A DNA stretch of 64,000 nt from Valencia hispanica (taxonomy: Eukaryota; Chordata; Actinopteri; Cyprinodontiformes; Valenciidae): the NCBI GenBank assembly GCA_963556495.2, contig OY747710.1, positions 38,395,000-38,458,999 on the forward strand, in the 5' to 3' direction. The translations under genes were made by a program, and so were the position numbers. Below are positions 12,064 through 24,430 of this stretch, one piece after another. The notes below the pieces were generated by a model that did no database searches, had not been told where the DNA came from, and worked only from the letters and a program-made list of their open reading frames with translations. The stretch's first letter is position 1; each line of letters starts with the position of its first letter.

Positions 12064-12389
12064 AGTCGCCCTTCATACTGATCGAGACAAACAAGACCTG
12101 GCAGGAAGCCCTGAACTACTGCAGGAATAATCACAGAGGTCTGGCCTCCATCCTGGATGACCAGATGCAAACGTTTGCTGAGCTGGAGGCTGGGAAGGCC
12201 AACAGTCCCTTCGTATGGCTCGGTCTTTGCTACACCTGCAGCCTGGAGGTCTGGTTCTGGGTTGATGATTGTATTCTTCATTTGGAAGACTGTGACACAA
12301 GCGGAGCTATGCAGACAGGAGACTGTCGCTGGTTCAGCAAGTCTGGCTATGAAATGTCAATTTCATCTGTAATTTGTAACAAAACCTAA

Positions 12390-14900
12390 GCCTAAACACT
12401 CCTTTTTCTATTTAAGAAATTGCATTTAGGGCATTTGACTTTGGAGTGTGTTGAAGATTAAAAGAGCATAATGTTTTCATACTTTTAATCAAGGAATAAT
12501 GTTTAGTGTGTATCAGTAAATTAACATTTCAGCCTGAAATGCTGCTGTTTTTTTGCATTGTAAACCACTTTTGAGGTAACCTCTGTGGTAGTTTTGTAAT
12601 GTAGCACCTGCTCCAATCCTTGCAGAATAATCTTGGATTATGCAACATACATATAATAAGATAATTTTCCTATTTTTAAGATTGTTTAGTTTTAAAAATG
12701 GGTCTCTGTGGGGAGAGATAAGGACTCACGCAGACGTAGGGAAGCAAAGACTAACAAACCATGGATCATTAACTGTAGCAACTAATGACTACTTAATTAT
12801 GTTTATGTATTTATTTTTTTAGTCTTATAAAATACATTACTTGCCAAAAACCTCAAATCTATCAAAACCTGTCTGTAGGGGACTTCTTTTACTTAATCAT
12901 TAAGACCCAAATGTATAATTTACAGAAAGGAAAATACATATTATAAAATTGTATTTGGTCTCAGAATCACAGTTGGTACTTAAAATAGAAGTCGCTTGTG
13001 TAAATACAGTGACCTTATTATTAATTACACAAATATTAATAGTTGACTAAAAAACGATTTGAAATCTGAATACTAAAAAGGGCTGATTATGGTCGAACCT
13101 TCTCAAAATTATTTCTCAATTTTTCTCTTTAGTTTAAACAACCTAATTTGGATTTTTGAATATCTGAGCTAAGTTCATAGTGAATGTTAGAAAGAGACAA
13201 ATAGAAAAGCTGAACTCAAAGTGAGCCACCTGTGGTCCATCAGATTTAACTGTCACTATTAAACTGACAAACAAGGCCTTTCTTTCTCTCTTTGGGAGCC
13301 TTATTTGGATCTCAGCAAGTGCAGTGTCCACACTCCTGTTTCTGATGGGGAATAACTTGACACAAAGCTGAGATTTTGCTGACAATGTCACCTTCAGACT
13401 GTTTCAAATTCAAGTTTAGTGTAGAGTTTTAACCTAAAGAGGGCGCCACACCAACTGTTTTAGGCAGAAAAATGTACATTTCAAAGAATATGTAGTAAGA
13501 TGCCACAATAATGAATCCACATGTAAACGGCACCATTAGACACATTTATAGTTTATCAGGGAGAGAAGTTTATTTGGGGTTGAGTTGCACTTTAAAAACA
13601 ATTTCATTCCGTTAATATCGTGCCAATTCACACAGACGTCATCTGAAACAGTCTTGTAACATTAAAATTAATTGCCTAATATTTTTCATATTTGGTACAG
13701 CTCTCCTGATTCAAACTATTTAATAACAATATGTATTTTATCACTTAGATGTGACCATCAAATCATAATATCTGTATTTTAAGGAGTCTAGTTTTTTTGT
13801 AAAATTATAAAGTGGTCTTCAGCAAAATTGTAAGTTTTTCTGAAGGTTATTCTATAAAAGTATTTCTTCTTGGATGATAGAAGTTTTCTTGTCTCACATT
13901 TTTATCTTACGATAGATACTTCTCTGGTTTCCTATCAGAAACAAACTTCTTGGTTGAATGAAAAGTGTTTAATTTCTAAATTTGCCAAGGTTATGAATAC
14001 ATTTAGGATAACTCTTTATCTTGTTAAAAGTAGAAATGGCCTTTAATGTCACCATTACCATCTGGCAGTGAAAAAAAAAACAGAAAACAGATGTATTATG
14101 GGAAACCTCTAGTTGTTTCAACACTGTGATTAACAAGTTGACAGGTTGTAATTACCAGCTCCACAGATACAATGGTAACTATGCTTTCTGCTGCTTCCCT
14201 ACAATAATGTGATGTTATGTATTACAGCCATTAGAATAAATGTCTTTATGAGCTCTAATAACCATTAATACAGTAATATTCATATAAACTGGTGACTGTT
14301 ATAGTAGCACTTGGAACCTGGGTTAAATTCTCTTCTATTCTCTTTGCCCACATGAAGTGTCATTAAGTTGCTTTTATTCACACATTTCCCTACCTTAATT
14401 AACAGAAAGAAAAGTGAGTCTGGAATTTTGATAGAAAACATGTCAATTATGTTATTTTTTCTATCGTTTCTGTTTTTAAACACCATGGGGTAGGCATTCC
14501 TACAGTCCTGTGCTGCTATTTTACACATGTATTATGAATAAGAGGTTCCCACAGAGACGAGGTGAAAGTTTGTATTTGATTACAATAAACAAGCTAACAT
14601 GTTCTGTTGTAAATGCCATCGTTTTTTGAATGAATGAAAATTTCTTACAGTTTTTGCTCCCTAAAGAGCTCTGTTTAATGGGGACAGATGAGCTGCACTC
14701 ACTTTAAATTAAGCAGGAAAGTCCACCTCGTTGAATTCCATGTTCTCCAAAAAGATTACTGATAAATAGTCTCATTTGAATAGATTCATCCAATATGAAC
14801 TCATCCAAAACACTGAAGTCCATCATGTATGTCCAGATAAAGACCCACCTGAAGATGCCTTAGCAATTATCTGCCTCTACCAATTGGATCATAAGTGTTA
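12390..14900. other. 2.5-kb AT-rich gene-free stretch
   Basis: Both strands hold only short frames without motifs. No repeat family, inverted terminal repeat or tRNA-like box was recognised. Confidence 0.45.
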
Positions 14901-14905
14901 CAGGT

Positions 14906-15771
14906 GTTAGGATCCTTAGGTGTTTGTGTTTCCTTATTTAGTTTACCTTTATAATTTTTGTGCTAGGATCTTTAGATGTTTGTGATTTGAGTGTTCTGAG
15001 TTCCTTAGTGCTTGTTCTCCTTTCACTACATTTTCTCATCTTTTCCTGTGTTTTCCACTCTTTCTTTACTTTGAGTTTCTCGTGTTTTTTGGTCATTCCT
15101 TATTTATTTACTTAGGTTTTCAGTCACTCCTGCATTAGTCTTATCTTTGTTAGGTTCTGTAGACACTTCTACTTTTATTCTATTGTGTTGATCCTGATTT
15201 AAAATTTCTCTTAGCTGAAGATTGGAGAAGGAGTCTTTTATTAATCATAGTTTTTGTTAAGTGGCTCACTTCATTCACATGAACATCTATTTCGGCTGGC
15301 ACTAAGTATTTAAAGTATTTACTCATTCGAATAAAATCACAGAACCACTTCAGCTTCACTGTGAACTTGTCCAAACGCTAAAGGAGACGAAGATGATGTG
15401 TTGCGAGCGCCTGTATTTACAGGGGCCTTGTGGTGTTTTATGTTGCAGCCACCTTTTTGTATAGAAATCCTGTTCACCCAGTTTGGGTATTTTCTCCAAT
15501 GTCTGCCTTGTTTAAGTAAATTTAAAAGAAAGTTCTTTAAGGTGTTCTGCCCTGTACTTTATTTACCTCTTCCATTAGCCTAGGCTGTTGGGCTCCTTTT
15601 GTTTTACTGTGAGACTCCGAGTGCTTTACTTTATGGACGGTTCATTATTGTGACCATTTCTTTTCTGTATTGTTTTATTTCTGATAAAACTCTTTTGTTC
15701 CTCCACCTTAACATCTGACTACAGGTTTTATGTTACTTCTCTTGCACAGCTGGGTTGTAACATTATGTTCT
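14906..15771 (+). mobile_element. Possible LTR-like repeat (TGTTAGG...GTAACA)
   Basis: The block is T-rich, starts TGTTAGGATC and ends GGGTTGTAACA, giving TG/CA borders with short inverted ends. A tract with degenerate polyadenylation-like signals (TGATAAAAC near 15683) precedes the end. No target duplication or internal retroelement genes are visible, and the borders could be chance. Confidence 0.2.
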
Positions 15772-16390
15772 TTTATAACCCAAAGGACTTCATTAATAAG
15801 TTTTCTAAGTTCACTACAGTTCTAAAAACTGTAGTTTGGGAAGCAATGCATGTAATGTAATTAGTTATGCATGACTCTCTTTAAATATAAATGGTATACA
15901 GTAGATCTATTGTTTTAAAACAGTTGTACTTGTATCAGTGATACTGTATCACTGGTGGTAATTGGGCTGCTTCCTTACTAATTTTGACAACATAATTTGT
16001 GAATTATAGTGAATAATAAGTGAATTATAAAGCACCAACAGTCACTTTTACTTTAAGGTAGACTTGGGTTCAACCATTTAATAAACAGATAATCAGAGAC
16101 TGAGGTAATACTAGTGCAGGCATACCCTTGTGCATAGTGTTAGATATGGAAACACAAAGAGAGCTTATCAGACTTCCTCCAATAAAGCCACAAATAACTG
16201 ATCAGGCTTATAATAGTTATGACACCTGAACTGGCAACAGACTGGCAGCAAGCTCAGTAGTGTTATGGGATGAAATGTATCTTCTTCCCTTCATCGCAAT
16301 GAGGCTGGAGTCTGCATCGGCATTTTTCATATCTTATTACAGCCAGTCTTAAACATGAGCCCGTCTGGGCCAATGCTCAAATTCTCTCTT
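15772..16390. other. Gene-free stretch
   Basis: Nothing recognised. Confidence 0.4.
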
Positions 16391-16450
16391 AGTGTTAGCC
16401 CTGAAGAAGACAGTTTGAGCGGTCGAAACGCGTTGGCATGTCCCTCTAGA
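16391..16450 (+). ncRNA. Hammerhead-ribozyme-like core of a retroelement (relic)
   Basis: CTGAAGA at 16401-16407 and GAAAC at 16425-16429 are separated by a segment that can form a short hairpin (GAC/GTC plus inner pairs). These are the two conserved strands of a hammerhead core. Such motifs are known in Penelope-like retroelements. Stems I and III are not convincing here, so this is at best a degenerate relic. A second, related motif lies at 27659-27689. Confidence 0.35.
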
Positions 16451-17716
16451 CCGAATTAAAGGGACTTTTATTTGCCAGACCCAGCTCATGTCTGCCTTCT
16501 CTGCAAGCAGCTTCTCCCTTCAGTCCCTTGATGTTATGTCTTCACGCCAAGGTTAACCAAAACACTCCTCACTGTCGAGGAGTCGACAGATAATTAAAAG
16601 TAGGTGAAAGGCCTCTTCCTTGACTCTAATAATTACTGTGATAAAATTATTATATCAATATAGACTTTAGATCCAGAAATATTTTTTCCACATCAGTAGA
16701 CAAACGGGTTGATCCAAACTGAGGAGACTCATCTTTTCATATCCTGTAAAAATGCTATTTGTTGATTTATAAGCATCTGCTTCAAAGTCAGACGTGATAC
16801 AGGGGAGAGAGTGCGCTAGAAGGCCTCACACCCTGATTTGTTTCAACAAAATCTTAATCTTTTTAAAATGAGGAATGGAGCAAATTAAGTAAATTACAAT
16901 AGCAACACTTTAACTAAAGAAAGTTATTTAGGACTGTATGTAAACATTTCAAAGAGATTGAAATAATCAAAAATGATACATAAACGTTTTGTTAATGTGG
17001 GTATTAGTGTCTGTAGAAACACTTGGATGCCTTGATTACAGACGCAGATGGCTCCCATTTGAAGCTCTGTGTCTCAGTGTCTGCCATTTATACTGTCATG
17101 ATTGAGGACAGCGTTCCATCCCGAGCGGAGGCGTTCCATGTTTTAGTCTTGCTTAGTCCAACCATGGAGAAAGCTCTTTCTGCATCTGCATGTGAGTGTG
17201 GAAATGAGCTTTGCAACCTCGGACAGTCCTCCAAACCTCAGCATACCCATCACCATTGAAAACAATGAACCAAGAAGGTGTAATTACTAACCTATATATG
17301 TTATAGTTTTTAAGTTGATGGTGTCAGAGTGTGTGTAGGAAATGTATCTTACTCTGTTCGTCATTGAGGAAAGGTTTCCCCAGAAAGCTTCCAAGTCAAA
17401 AGTGGTTTGGTCTTGAATACAAGGGGATCTCCAAGAGTTGGTCCTCCAGGAACTCCTCACTAAGCTGCTCATTCTCTTTGGGTCCGTGAAATGGAAGAAG
17501 TCCAGGAAATCTACAAAAGAAGACAAAATAAACATGGACTAGGTGTAAAAACCTTAACTCTTTTATGAATATGATACAATCTTACCTTTCCACAACTTAA
17601 TACACATCTTCTATTCCACACTCTGTCCTCTGCTGGACATCAACAAACTTGGCACGTCTGAGTCGGGTCTCTGTAACAATAGAAAATTTGTACTAATAAT
17701 CATATTATTCAATTTT
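16451..17716. other. Gene-free stretch
   Basis: Open frames at 17023-17259 and 17287-17535 have no recognisable domain. No repeat was identified. Confidence 0.4.
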
Positions 17717-18427
17717 TTCAATTCAATTCAGTTTATTTATATAGCGCCAATTCACAACAGATGTCATCTCAAGGCACTTAACAAGAAGTCATTTCAATAC
17801 ATTTATACAAACATTCCAATCAGTTAAAAAGTTTCCTATTTAAGGAATCCCAGCAGATTGCGTCAGTCATTGGCGTGAGGTTGGGCCCCGTTGATGCAGA
17901 CTTTCCAACCACAGCAATCCTTCAGCAATCCCTCATACTGAGCAAGCATGTAGCTACGGTGGAGAGGAAAAACTCCCCTTTAACAGGAAGAAACCTCCAA
18001 CAGAACCAGGCTCAGTAGGAGCGGCCATCTGCCACGACCGTCTGGGGGTTTGAGAAGACAGAGCAGAAACACAGAAGGAACAGAAGATCTGATATAAGAG
18101 AACTTTCTATGTTACAGAAAGTAAAAAGTTGATAACAGGACACAGTGGATGTTCAGTTACTGGGGGGATCATCCCAGTCGATGCCCCCCGTCCAACAGGG
18201 CATTGCAGCCAAGCAGGATACCAGACCAGGTATATCTTCTATGGAGAGAAAAACACTGAGAGAAAACAAAGTTAACAGTCGAAATAACAGAATGTACTGT
18301 AATACAACTGGAGAGTAGTAGGAGAAAAGGAAGTAGCAGAGTGAAGAAAATTGGTAAGTCTGTCCTCCAGCAGTCTAAGCCTATAGCAGCATAACTACAG
18401 AGATAGCTCAGGATGACCTTAGCCACT

Positions 18428-20726
18428 CTAACTATAAGCTTTATCAAAAAGGAAAGTTTTAAGCCTGGCCTTAAAAGTAAACAGAGTGTCTGCCTCACGG
18501 ACTAAAGCTGGGAGCTGGTTCCACAGGAGAGGAGCCTGATAACTAAAAGATCTGCCTCCCATTCTACTTTTAGAAATCCTAGGAACTACAAGTAAACCTG
18601 CAGTCTGAGAGCGAAGTGCTCTGTTAGGAACATAAGGAACAATTAGATCTCTGATGTATGATGGAGCTTGATTATTAAGGGCTTTGTATGTAAGAAGAAG
18701 GATCTTAAATTCTATTCTGGATTTAACAGGGAGCCAATGAAGGGAAGCTAAAACAGGAGAAACGTGATCTCTCTTTTTAATATTCATCAAAACTCTTGCT
18801 GCCGCATTTTGGATCAACTGAAGGCTTTTAATGGCATTTTGTGGACTACCTGATAGTAAAGAATTACAGTAATCCAGCCTTGAGGTAACAAATGCATGGA
18901 CTAGTTTCTCAGCATCACTCCTGGACAGGATGTTTCTAATTTTAGCAATATTCCGGTGGTGAAAGAAAGAAATCCTAGAAACCTGTTTAATATGGGATTT
19001 AAATGTCAAGTCTCGGTCAAAAATAACGCCGAGGTTCTTTACGTTATTACTGGGGGCCAATTTAATGCCATCCAGATGAAGTGATTGACTAATCAGTTTC
19101 TGTTTTAAGAACTTCTGGTCCAAAGACAGCAACTTCTGTTTTGTCAGAATTTAAAAGCAAAAAGGTTAGGGTCATCCATGTTTTTATGTCTTCCAGACAT
19201 GCCTGTAATCTACCTAACTGACTGGGTTCATCAGGATTAATGGATAAATATAGTTGTGTAAAATCTGCATAGCTGTGGAAATTTATCCTATGCTGTCTAA
19301 TGATTCTACCAATTGGGAGCATATATATGGTGAACAGAATTGGTCCAAGCACAGAACCCTGTGGAACTCCACAAGTAACTCTTGAGAGTGAAGAAGATTT
19401 ATCATTTAGATGAACAAACTGGAATCTATCAGACAAATATGATTTAAACCACCCTAGTGCTGTTCCTTTGATCCCTGCAACATGTTCAAGCCTTTCTAAG
19501 AGAATATTATGATCGACTGTGTCAAAAGCAGCACTGAGATCTAACAAAACCAGAACAGACACAAGTCCATTATCTGAGGCAATGAGAATATCATTAGTAA
19601 CCTTCACCAGTGCTGTTTCAGTGCTATGATGAGCTCTAAAACCTGACTGAAACTCTTCAAACAGCTCGTTATTGTTTAGATGCTCACAGACTTGATTAGC
19701 AACAATTTTCTCAAGGACTTTGGATAAGAAAGGAAGGTTAGATATAGGTCTGTAATTCACTAAGTCATCTTGATCAAGGGAAGGTTTCTTGAGTAAAGGT
19801 TTAATTACAGCTATTTTACATTCCTGTGGTACGTATCCGTTTACTAAGGATAGATTCATCATATCCAAAATGGAGCCAGGAACCAAATGGAACACTTCTT
19901 TAAATAATTTGGTTGGAATTGGGTCCAACATACAAGTTGAAGGTTTAGATGAGGCTAATATTTTTGATAATTCCGAAAGCTCGACTGAATCAAAACAGCC
20001 TAAGCACAACTGAGGATCTACAGTTCTTTCCGATACTGCCTCATTTACTGAGGAAGAAGTAATCATGTTTGGGAGGATGCCAATGATTTTATTTTTAATA
20101 GAATTAATTTTATTTATGAAGAATCCCATAAAATCATCACTGCTAAGAGCTGGGGGAATAGTTGGCTCAACAGAGCTATGACTCTGTGTAAGTTTGGCAA
20201 CTGTACTAAAAAGAAACCTAGGATTGTTTTTATTCGCCTCTATTAATGATGAAAAATATGCTGTTCTAGCTTGTCGAAGGGTCTTTTTATACAGCAGTAG
20301 ACTGTTATTCCAGGTTAAATAGGAATCCTCTAGGTGTGTAGAGCGCCATTTTCTCTCCAACTTCCTAGTGTTCTGCTTTAAAGTACGCAACTCTGCGTTG
20401 AACCAAGGAGTCAGCCTCCTATGGCTAGCCACTTTCTTTTTTAAGGGGGCTACACTATCTAATGCCAAACGCAATGAGGACGTAATGCTGTGAACCAGAT
20501 CATCAATTTCTGAAGGGTTAGAGATAGAATTGCTGCCATCCACTGTGTTACCCTGAGACACTAAGGAAAGTAAGAATGGAACAGATTCTTTAAAAATTAT
20601 TACAGCATTGTCTGATAAAGCTCTACTATAATGAAATTTTCTTTCAGATTTAAGATGGTCAGTTAAAGTAAATTCAAAAGTTATTAAGAAGTGGTCAGAC
20701 AGGACCAGGTTATGTGGGTGGACTGT
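18428..20726 (-). pseudogene. LINE ORF2: end of endonuclease, reverse transcriptase and C-terminus
   Basis: Reading 20726 downward, the frame opens with the endonuclease LSDHFLITFEF motif. RT blocks follow: NYRPISNLPFLSKVLEK, FQSGFRAHHSTETALVKV, LDLSAAFDTVDHNILLERL and GVPQGSVLGPILF. The catalytic YADD box reads YADF (HSYADFTQLYLSI, about 19250-19290), so one catalytic Asp is lost. A frameshift near 19100-19132 moves the rest to another frame, which continues with SRLDYCNSLLSGSPQNAIK and SPVLASLHWLPVKSRIEFK to the stop at 18428. The product would act in target-primed reverse transcription but is dead in this copy. Confidence 0.85.
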
Positions 20727-21139
20727 TCAATTCAATTCAATTCAGTTTATTTATATAGCGCCAATTCACAACAGATGTCATCTCAAGGCACTTAACAAGA
20801 AGTCATTTCAATACAATTATACAAACATTCCAATCAGTTAAAAAGTTTCCAATTTAAGGAATCCCAGCAGATTGCGTCAGTCATTGGCGTGAGGTTGGGC
20901 AGATTTCCAACCACAGCAATCCTTCAGCAATCCCTCATACTGAGCAAGCATGTAGCGACAGTGGAGAGGAAAAACTCCCCTTTAACAGGAAGAAACCTCC
21001 AACAGAACCAGGCTCAGTAGGAGCGGCCATCTGCCACGACCGTCTGGGGGTTTGAGAAGACAGAGCAGAACACAGAAGGAACAGAAGATCCGATATAAGA
21101 GAACTTTCTATGTTACAGAAAGTAAAAAGTTGATAACAG
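20726..21139 (-). mobile_element. 5'-truncated LINE copy nested in the endonuclease of its own family
   Basis: These ~414 bp are nearly identical to the 3' end of the host element (17718-18144), same strand, including the (GAATT)n tail. Small differences include loss of the segment around CCCCGTTGATGCAG. The insertion falls just before the endonuclease SDH motif and truncates the upstream frame, whose stop at 21108 lies inside the insert. Removing it rejoins the frame between ECEEK and the SDH region. No clear target duplication is seen. Confidence 0.8.
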
Positions 21140-21842
21140 TTTTTTCCTCACACTCAATACCGTATGTCAGTGCAAGGTCCAAAGTGTGTTTGCCCGAGTG
21201 GGTCGATCCCTGTACTTTTTGAGTAAAGCCAATTGAGTCTAAAATAGCACTAAAGGCTGCATTTAGGCTATCACTTTCAGTATCCACATGAATATTAAGG
21301 TCCCCCACTATAATGACCCTATCAGTATTTAAAACTAAATCAGATAAAAAATGTGAGATCTGATCCAAGAATTGAGAGTAAGGGCCTGGTGGACGATACA
21401 AAACAAACAAAAATGGTCTTAATGTTTTGCAACTTGGATGAGGAAAATTAAGGGTTAGATGTTCAAAAGAACTGTAGCTATCAATTGGTCTGGGACTAAT
21501 TAGTAAATCAGAACGAAAAATGGTTGCAACTCCTCCTCCTCGCCCAGTATTTCTAGGAATGTGAAAATTTAAATGACTGGAAGGAGTTGACTCATTTATA
21601 CTGACATAATCCTCCTGCTGCAACCAGGTTTCTGTGAGACAAAGGAAATCAATGTGATTATCACAAATCAAGTCATTTACTAACAAAGTCTTTGAGGAGA
21701 GAGATCTTATGTTTAATAAACCACATTTAATAGATTTATTTTTCTGTTCAGTCAAAGTTGTATTTATTTTTATGAGACTTCCATAATTTGCTTTTGTTGG
21801 CTTAACTTTTAATCCATTTAATTTTGGCCGTGGGCAAGACAC
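21139..21842 (-). pseudogene. LINE ORF2: apurinic-type endonuclease domain
   Basis: This is the N-terminal part of ORF2, an APE-like endonuclease that nicks target DNA for retrotransposition. Visible motifs are CGLLNIRSL (catalytic Asn), [10 protein letters not shown] (catalytic Glu), [30 protein letters not shown] and [12 protein letters not shown] (Asp and Asn). The frame then meets the nested insertion at 21139. The final SDH motif lies beyond it, at about 20680-20700. Confidence 0.85.
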
Positions 21843-21935
21843 TGTTTCTATAGAGTAATGGGGGGGTAACAGTACAGAAGCAGCAGATAGGTGGGTTAAA
21901 CTACGACTCTGCTTCCTGGTCTGGACCCTGGGTTG

Positions 21936-22535
21936 TCAGTGTTTTGGAGGACTAATAAATTCGGCCATATTCCTAGAAAGAAGAGCTGCTGCATCCAAAG
22001 TGGGATGGATGCCGTCTCTCCGGATCAGACCAGGTTTTCCCCAAAAAGTTCTCCAGTTATCAATGTAGCCCACATCGTTTGCAGGACACCACCTAGACAA
22101 CCATTGATGGAATGACAGCATGCGGCTAAACATGTCGTCACTGGTGCGATCAGGCAGGGGACCAGAAAAGATTACAGAGTCGGACATTGTTTTGGCAAAC
22201 TTACACACCGAAGCAACACTAATTTTAGTGACCTCCGATTGGCGTAACCGGGTGTCATTACCGCCAGCGTGAATAACAATCTTACTGTATTTACGCTTAT
22301 CTTTAGCCAGCAGTTTCAGGTAGGATTTGATGTCGCCCGTTCTGGCCCCTGGCAAACATTTGACTATGGTCAATGGTGTCTCTAATGCCACGTTTCTGAC
22401 TATGGAGCTGCCAATTACCAGGGTCCGCTTCTCAGCGGGTGTGTCGCTGAGCGGGGAAAATCTGTTAGAAACGCGGACCGGTTGGTGGTGGCCCGGGGGC
22501 TGGGTCCTAGAACTATGCTTCCTACGTACAGTCAC
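21936..22535 (-). CDS. LINE ORF1 with SGNH/GDSL esterase-like domain
   Basis: This 199-residue open frame lies directly upstream of the LINE endonuclease. It has the blocks of an SGNH hydrolase: [14 protein letters not shown] (block I, catalytic-Ser position), [10 protein letters not shown] (block III Gly/Asn) and [12 protein letters not shown] (block V Asp and His). Esterase-type ORF1 proteins are known in L2/CR1 LINEs such as zebrafish ZfL2, where they are thought to bind nucleic acid or lipid. The N-terminus is Pro/Arg-rich, fitting RNA binding. The ORF is intact although ORF2 is broken. The start used is the first Met of the frame, and a longer 5' ORF is possible. Confidence 0.8.
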   Translation of the reverse strand: MTVRRKHSSRTQPPGHHQPVRVSNRFSPLSDTPAEKRTLVIGSSIVRNVALETPLTIVKCLPGARTGDIKSYLKLLAKDKRKYSKIVIHAGGNDTRLRQSEVTKISVASVCKFAKTMSDSVIFSGPLPDRTSDDMFSRMLSFHQWLSRWCPANDVGYIDNWRTFWGKPGLIRRDGIHPTLDAAALLSRNMAEFISPPKH

Positions 22536-22620
22536 CCAACCAGCCTGGGGTCCCGGCTGCGCGGGCTCTACCGGAGGACAGCTAGGGGGATCTATCCTTG
22601 TTGGCTAACTTAGAAAGGGC

Positions 22621-23739
22621 TCAGCAGAGAGAAAATAAGATCAATTCAAGAGACTCTGAACACCAAACAGTTTACAGGGAGCGCAACAGTGACAACAGGA
22701 AATGACGCAATACGGCTTACCACGTCGAATCAGCTGGTAGCACTCAGTATGACAAGCACTGTTCATTCCATTCAAAGCAAATTTGATAAAGATTGGATAT
22801 CAGACATCACACTGCTTTGCATTCTGGGAACTCGACAGCTATGAAGGTACTGGAATAATTTGTGGACTCAGCAGTTGATCTAGCAAAATACATAAATTAA
22901 ACTTATGCATTTGACACAAAATGCTGAAGCTTTTGAAATGAATGTGGCTCCATGGTGACAAAAACATTTCCTGTATAGAAATGTACTTCTGTTTATTTGC
23001 TGACATCTAAAGTTCTCCTGAAATGTAACTGATCACTGATTCTAATGGCTGTTAGATGAATGTGTGACCTAAGTGGAACTTAATTGAGTGTTACCAAAAA
23101 CAATCCAGTGTATTAATGTTGAAAATTGTTTTCCCCTCTACAACAGAGAGAGAAAAGGCAGTTATTTGAGTTTTAAGTTTGCTTTAAGTTCAAACTTTTT
23201 TCTGTTCAGTGTCATGATGCTGATGGTCACATATTTTGTTGTAACACCGGCATTGGCCCCAGTTGTAGCAACAAGAAATAATTTTAGCTCAAACTGTCTC
23301 CGTCATCTTCAAACAAAATATACGCAAAAAAACTTTTTTCCTGCCCCACAAAGAACAACTTCTGCTTGGGAGCTTCTGGTACAGAGTGGAGGTTTGTCCG
23401 CCATCTTGTCTTCAGCTGGGTGCTTCTCGAAAGGGGAGGGAAATGGGATCCTGTAATCCCTGTTCATTCTTTGCCCACCAGGCTGTCAATATGGACCGAA
23501 GCAGCTCCGTGGAAGGCTAGTGGCGAGCCTATCCGATGCTATTGCCAGCCTATCTAATGCGATCACTAGTGAGCTGTCTCCCTCTCAGTTGCCAGTGCCG
23601 GTCTCTCAGTTGCTTGCGCCAATCTCTGTTGCCGATGCCGGCCTATCAATAGTCATATCAGTTGCTGGCTGCGGAATGGATATAGCCTCCTGCGGCAGGG
23701 AAGTAGTCTTAATTTTGGCCCCAATACTGCGCCATATGT
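22621..23739. other. Gene-free stretch; may include LINE 5' UTR at its left edge
   Basis: Positions 22621-22740 may be the LINE 5' UTR. The open frames at 23088-23456 and 23366-23744 have no recognisable domains and low sequence complexity. Confidence 0.35.
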
Positions 23740-24430
23740 GCTAAGGTGGAGATCAGCACATGTGAGGAGACAAAGGGCCATAAACGTAGCTCTGGCTATA
23801 GTGGACAGAGCACATAGTGTGAAGCGTCCATGTGGAAGGCCTCTGCTTTAGCAACAAACTAAAGAACATTGAGGTTAACCTTTCAGCTAAGAACAGCTAA
23901 CGCAGGTCGGACCGAGTCCAATTCTGCCAGCCGGGTGATCAGGGAGCGAGAGAGAAAGAGAGAGAGGAAAAGAGAGGAAGGAAAAATAAAGAAAATGGGA
24001 TCCGCTCAGGATAAAAAGAAACAGTTTCAAACACAGCAATTACAGCTCAAACTCATGTGTGCGGCGACGCCAAATGAGCAAACAGGTACAGCGCTTAAAA
24101 ACACTTTAAACCAACAATGAATGAGATATAACTCATTTAAACTCTATTTTCTCTATTTATTTCCGCCCAAACACAATATTAACATAAATGAACTGGTTCG
24201 GTCCTACTTTGCTTTGAAGGATGTCCAGTCCACTAGGAGGAGAACAAATTGTGTCTGTAGTTGAGCAAGAAAGATAGTTAGGACCTGCGCAGGATTTTAA
24301 GGACCGTGTGGCCCAGCTGCAGGCTGGATGGCCTGGAGATCGACGTCGTAACAAACTGTCTGGAACAGTCCTTATATTGCTCAACCTGGCTACACGAACA
24401 GGATGAGCACTTCGAAGCTTTGAAATGAGT
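23740..24430 (+). other. Second copy of the coding-like segment found at 3.9-4.2 kb
   Basis: Positions 23770-23860 and 24225-24420 match the minus strand of 4190-3890 in nucleotides and in translation (ALAIVDRA; GGEQIVSVVEQE; QLQAGWP). Here the two blocks are split by ~360 bp that include a purine-rich run (23940-23995) and the CCTACTTTGCTTTGAA 16-mer also found at 6310. An in-frame stop after VEQER shows decay. It may be an internally rearranged derivative of the same Harbinger family. Confidence 0.4.

Larger units (their letters stand above)
8231..12389 (+). pseudogene. Lectin array copy B: fucolectin exon plus C-type lectin exon, interrupted
   Basis: Positions 8231-8377 correspond to the second fucolectin exon of the intact copy and keep the acceptor (TTTATTCAG) and donor (GTATTT). 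One extra A in GAAAAAC near 8322 shifts the frame and gives an early stop. Positions 12064-12389 correspond to the C-type lectin exon and are fully open: [19 protein letters not shown], then FVWLGL, WFWVDD, SGAM, and a final ICNKT stop. The two exons, normally about 130 nt apart, are separated by 3.7 kb that includes an RTE-type LINE. The signal-peptide exons and first fucolectin exon were not found. The C-type lectin exon alone could still be used by another transcript. Confidence 0.7.
17718..22620 (-). mobile_element. Nearly full-length L2-clade LINE with self-nested 3' end
   Basis: On the minus strand the order is ORF1 (22535-21936), endonuclease (21842-21139), a 0.4-kb insertion (21139-20726), the rest of the endonuclease and RT (20726-18428), then a 3' UTR ending in a (GAATT)n tail at about 17718-17745. 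The terminal motif, read on the + strand as TTTATTTATATAGCGCCAATTCACAACAG, is typical of teleost L2-type elements. The 5' boundary is approximate (22620-22740) and no target duplication was identified. Frameshifts, the internal insertion and an altered RT active site make it inactive. Confidence 0.85.
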
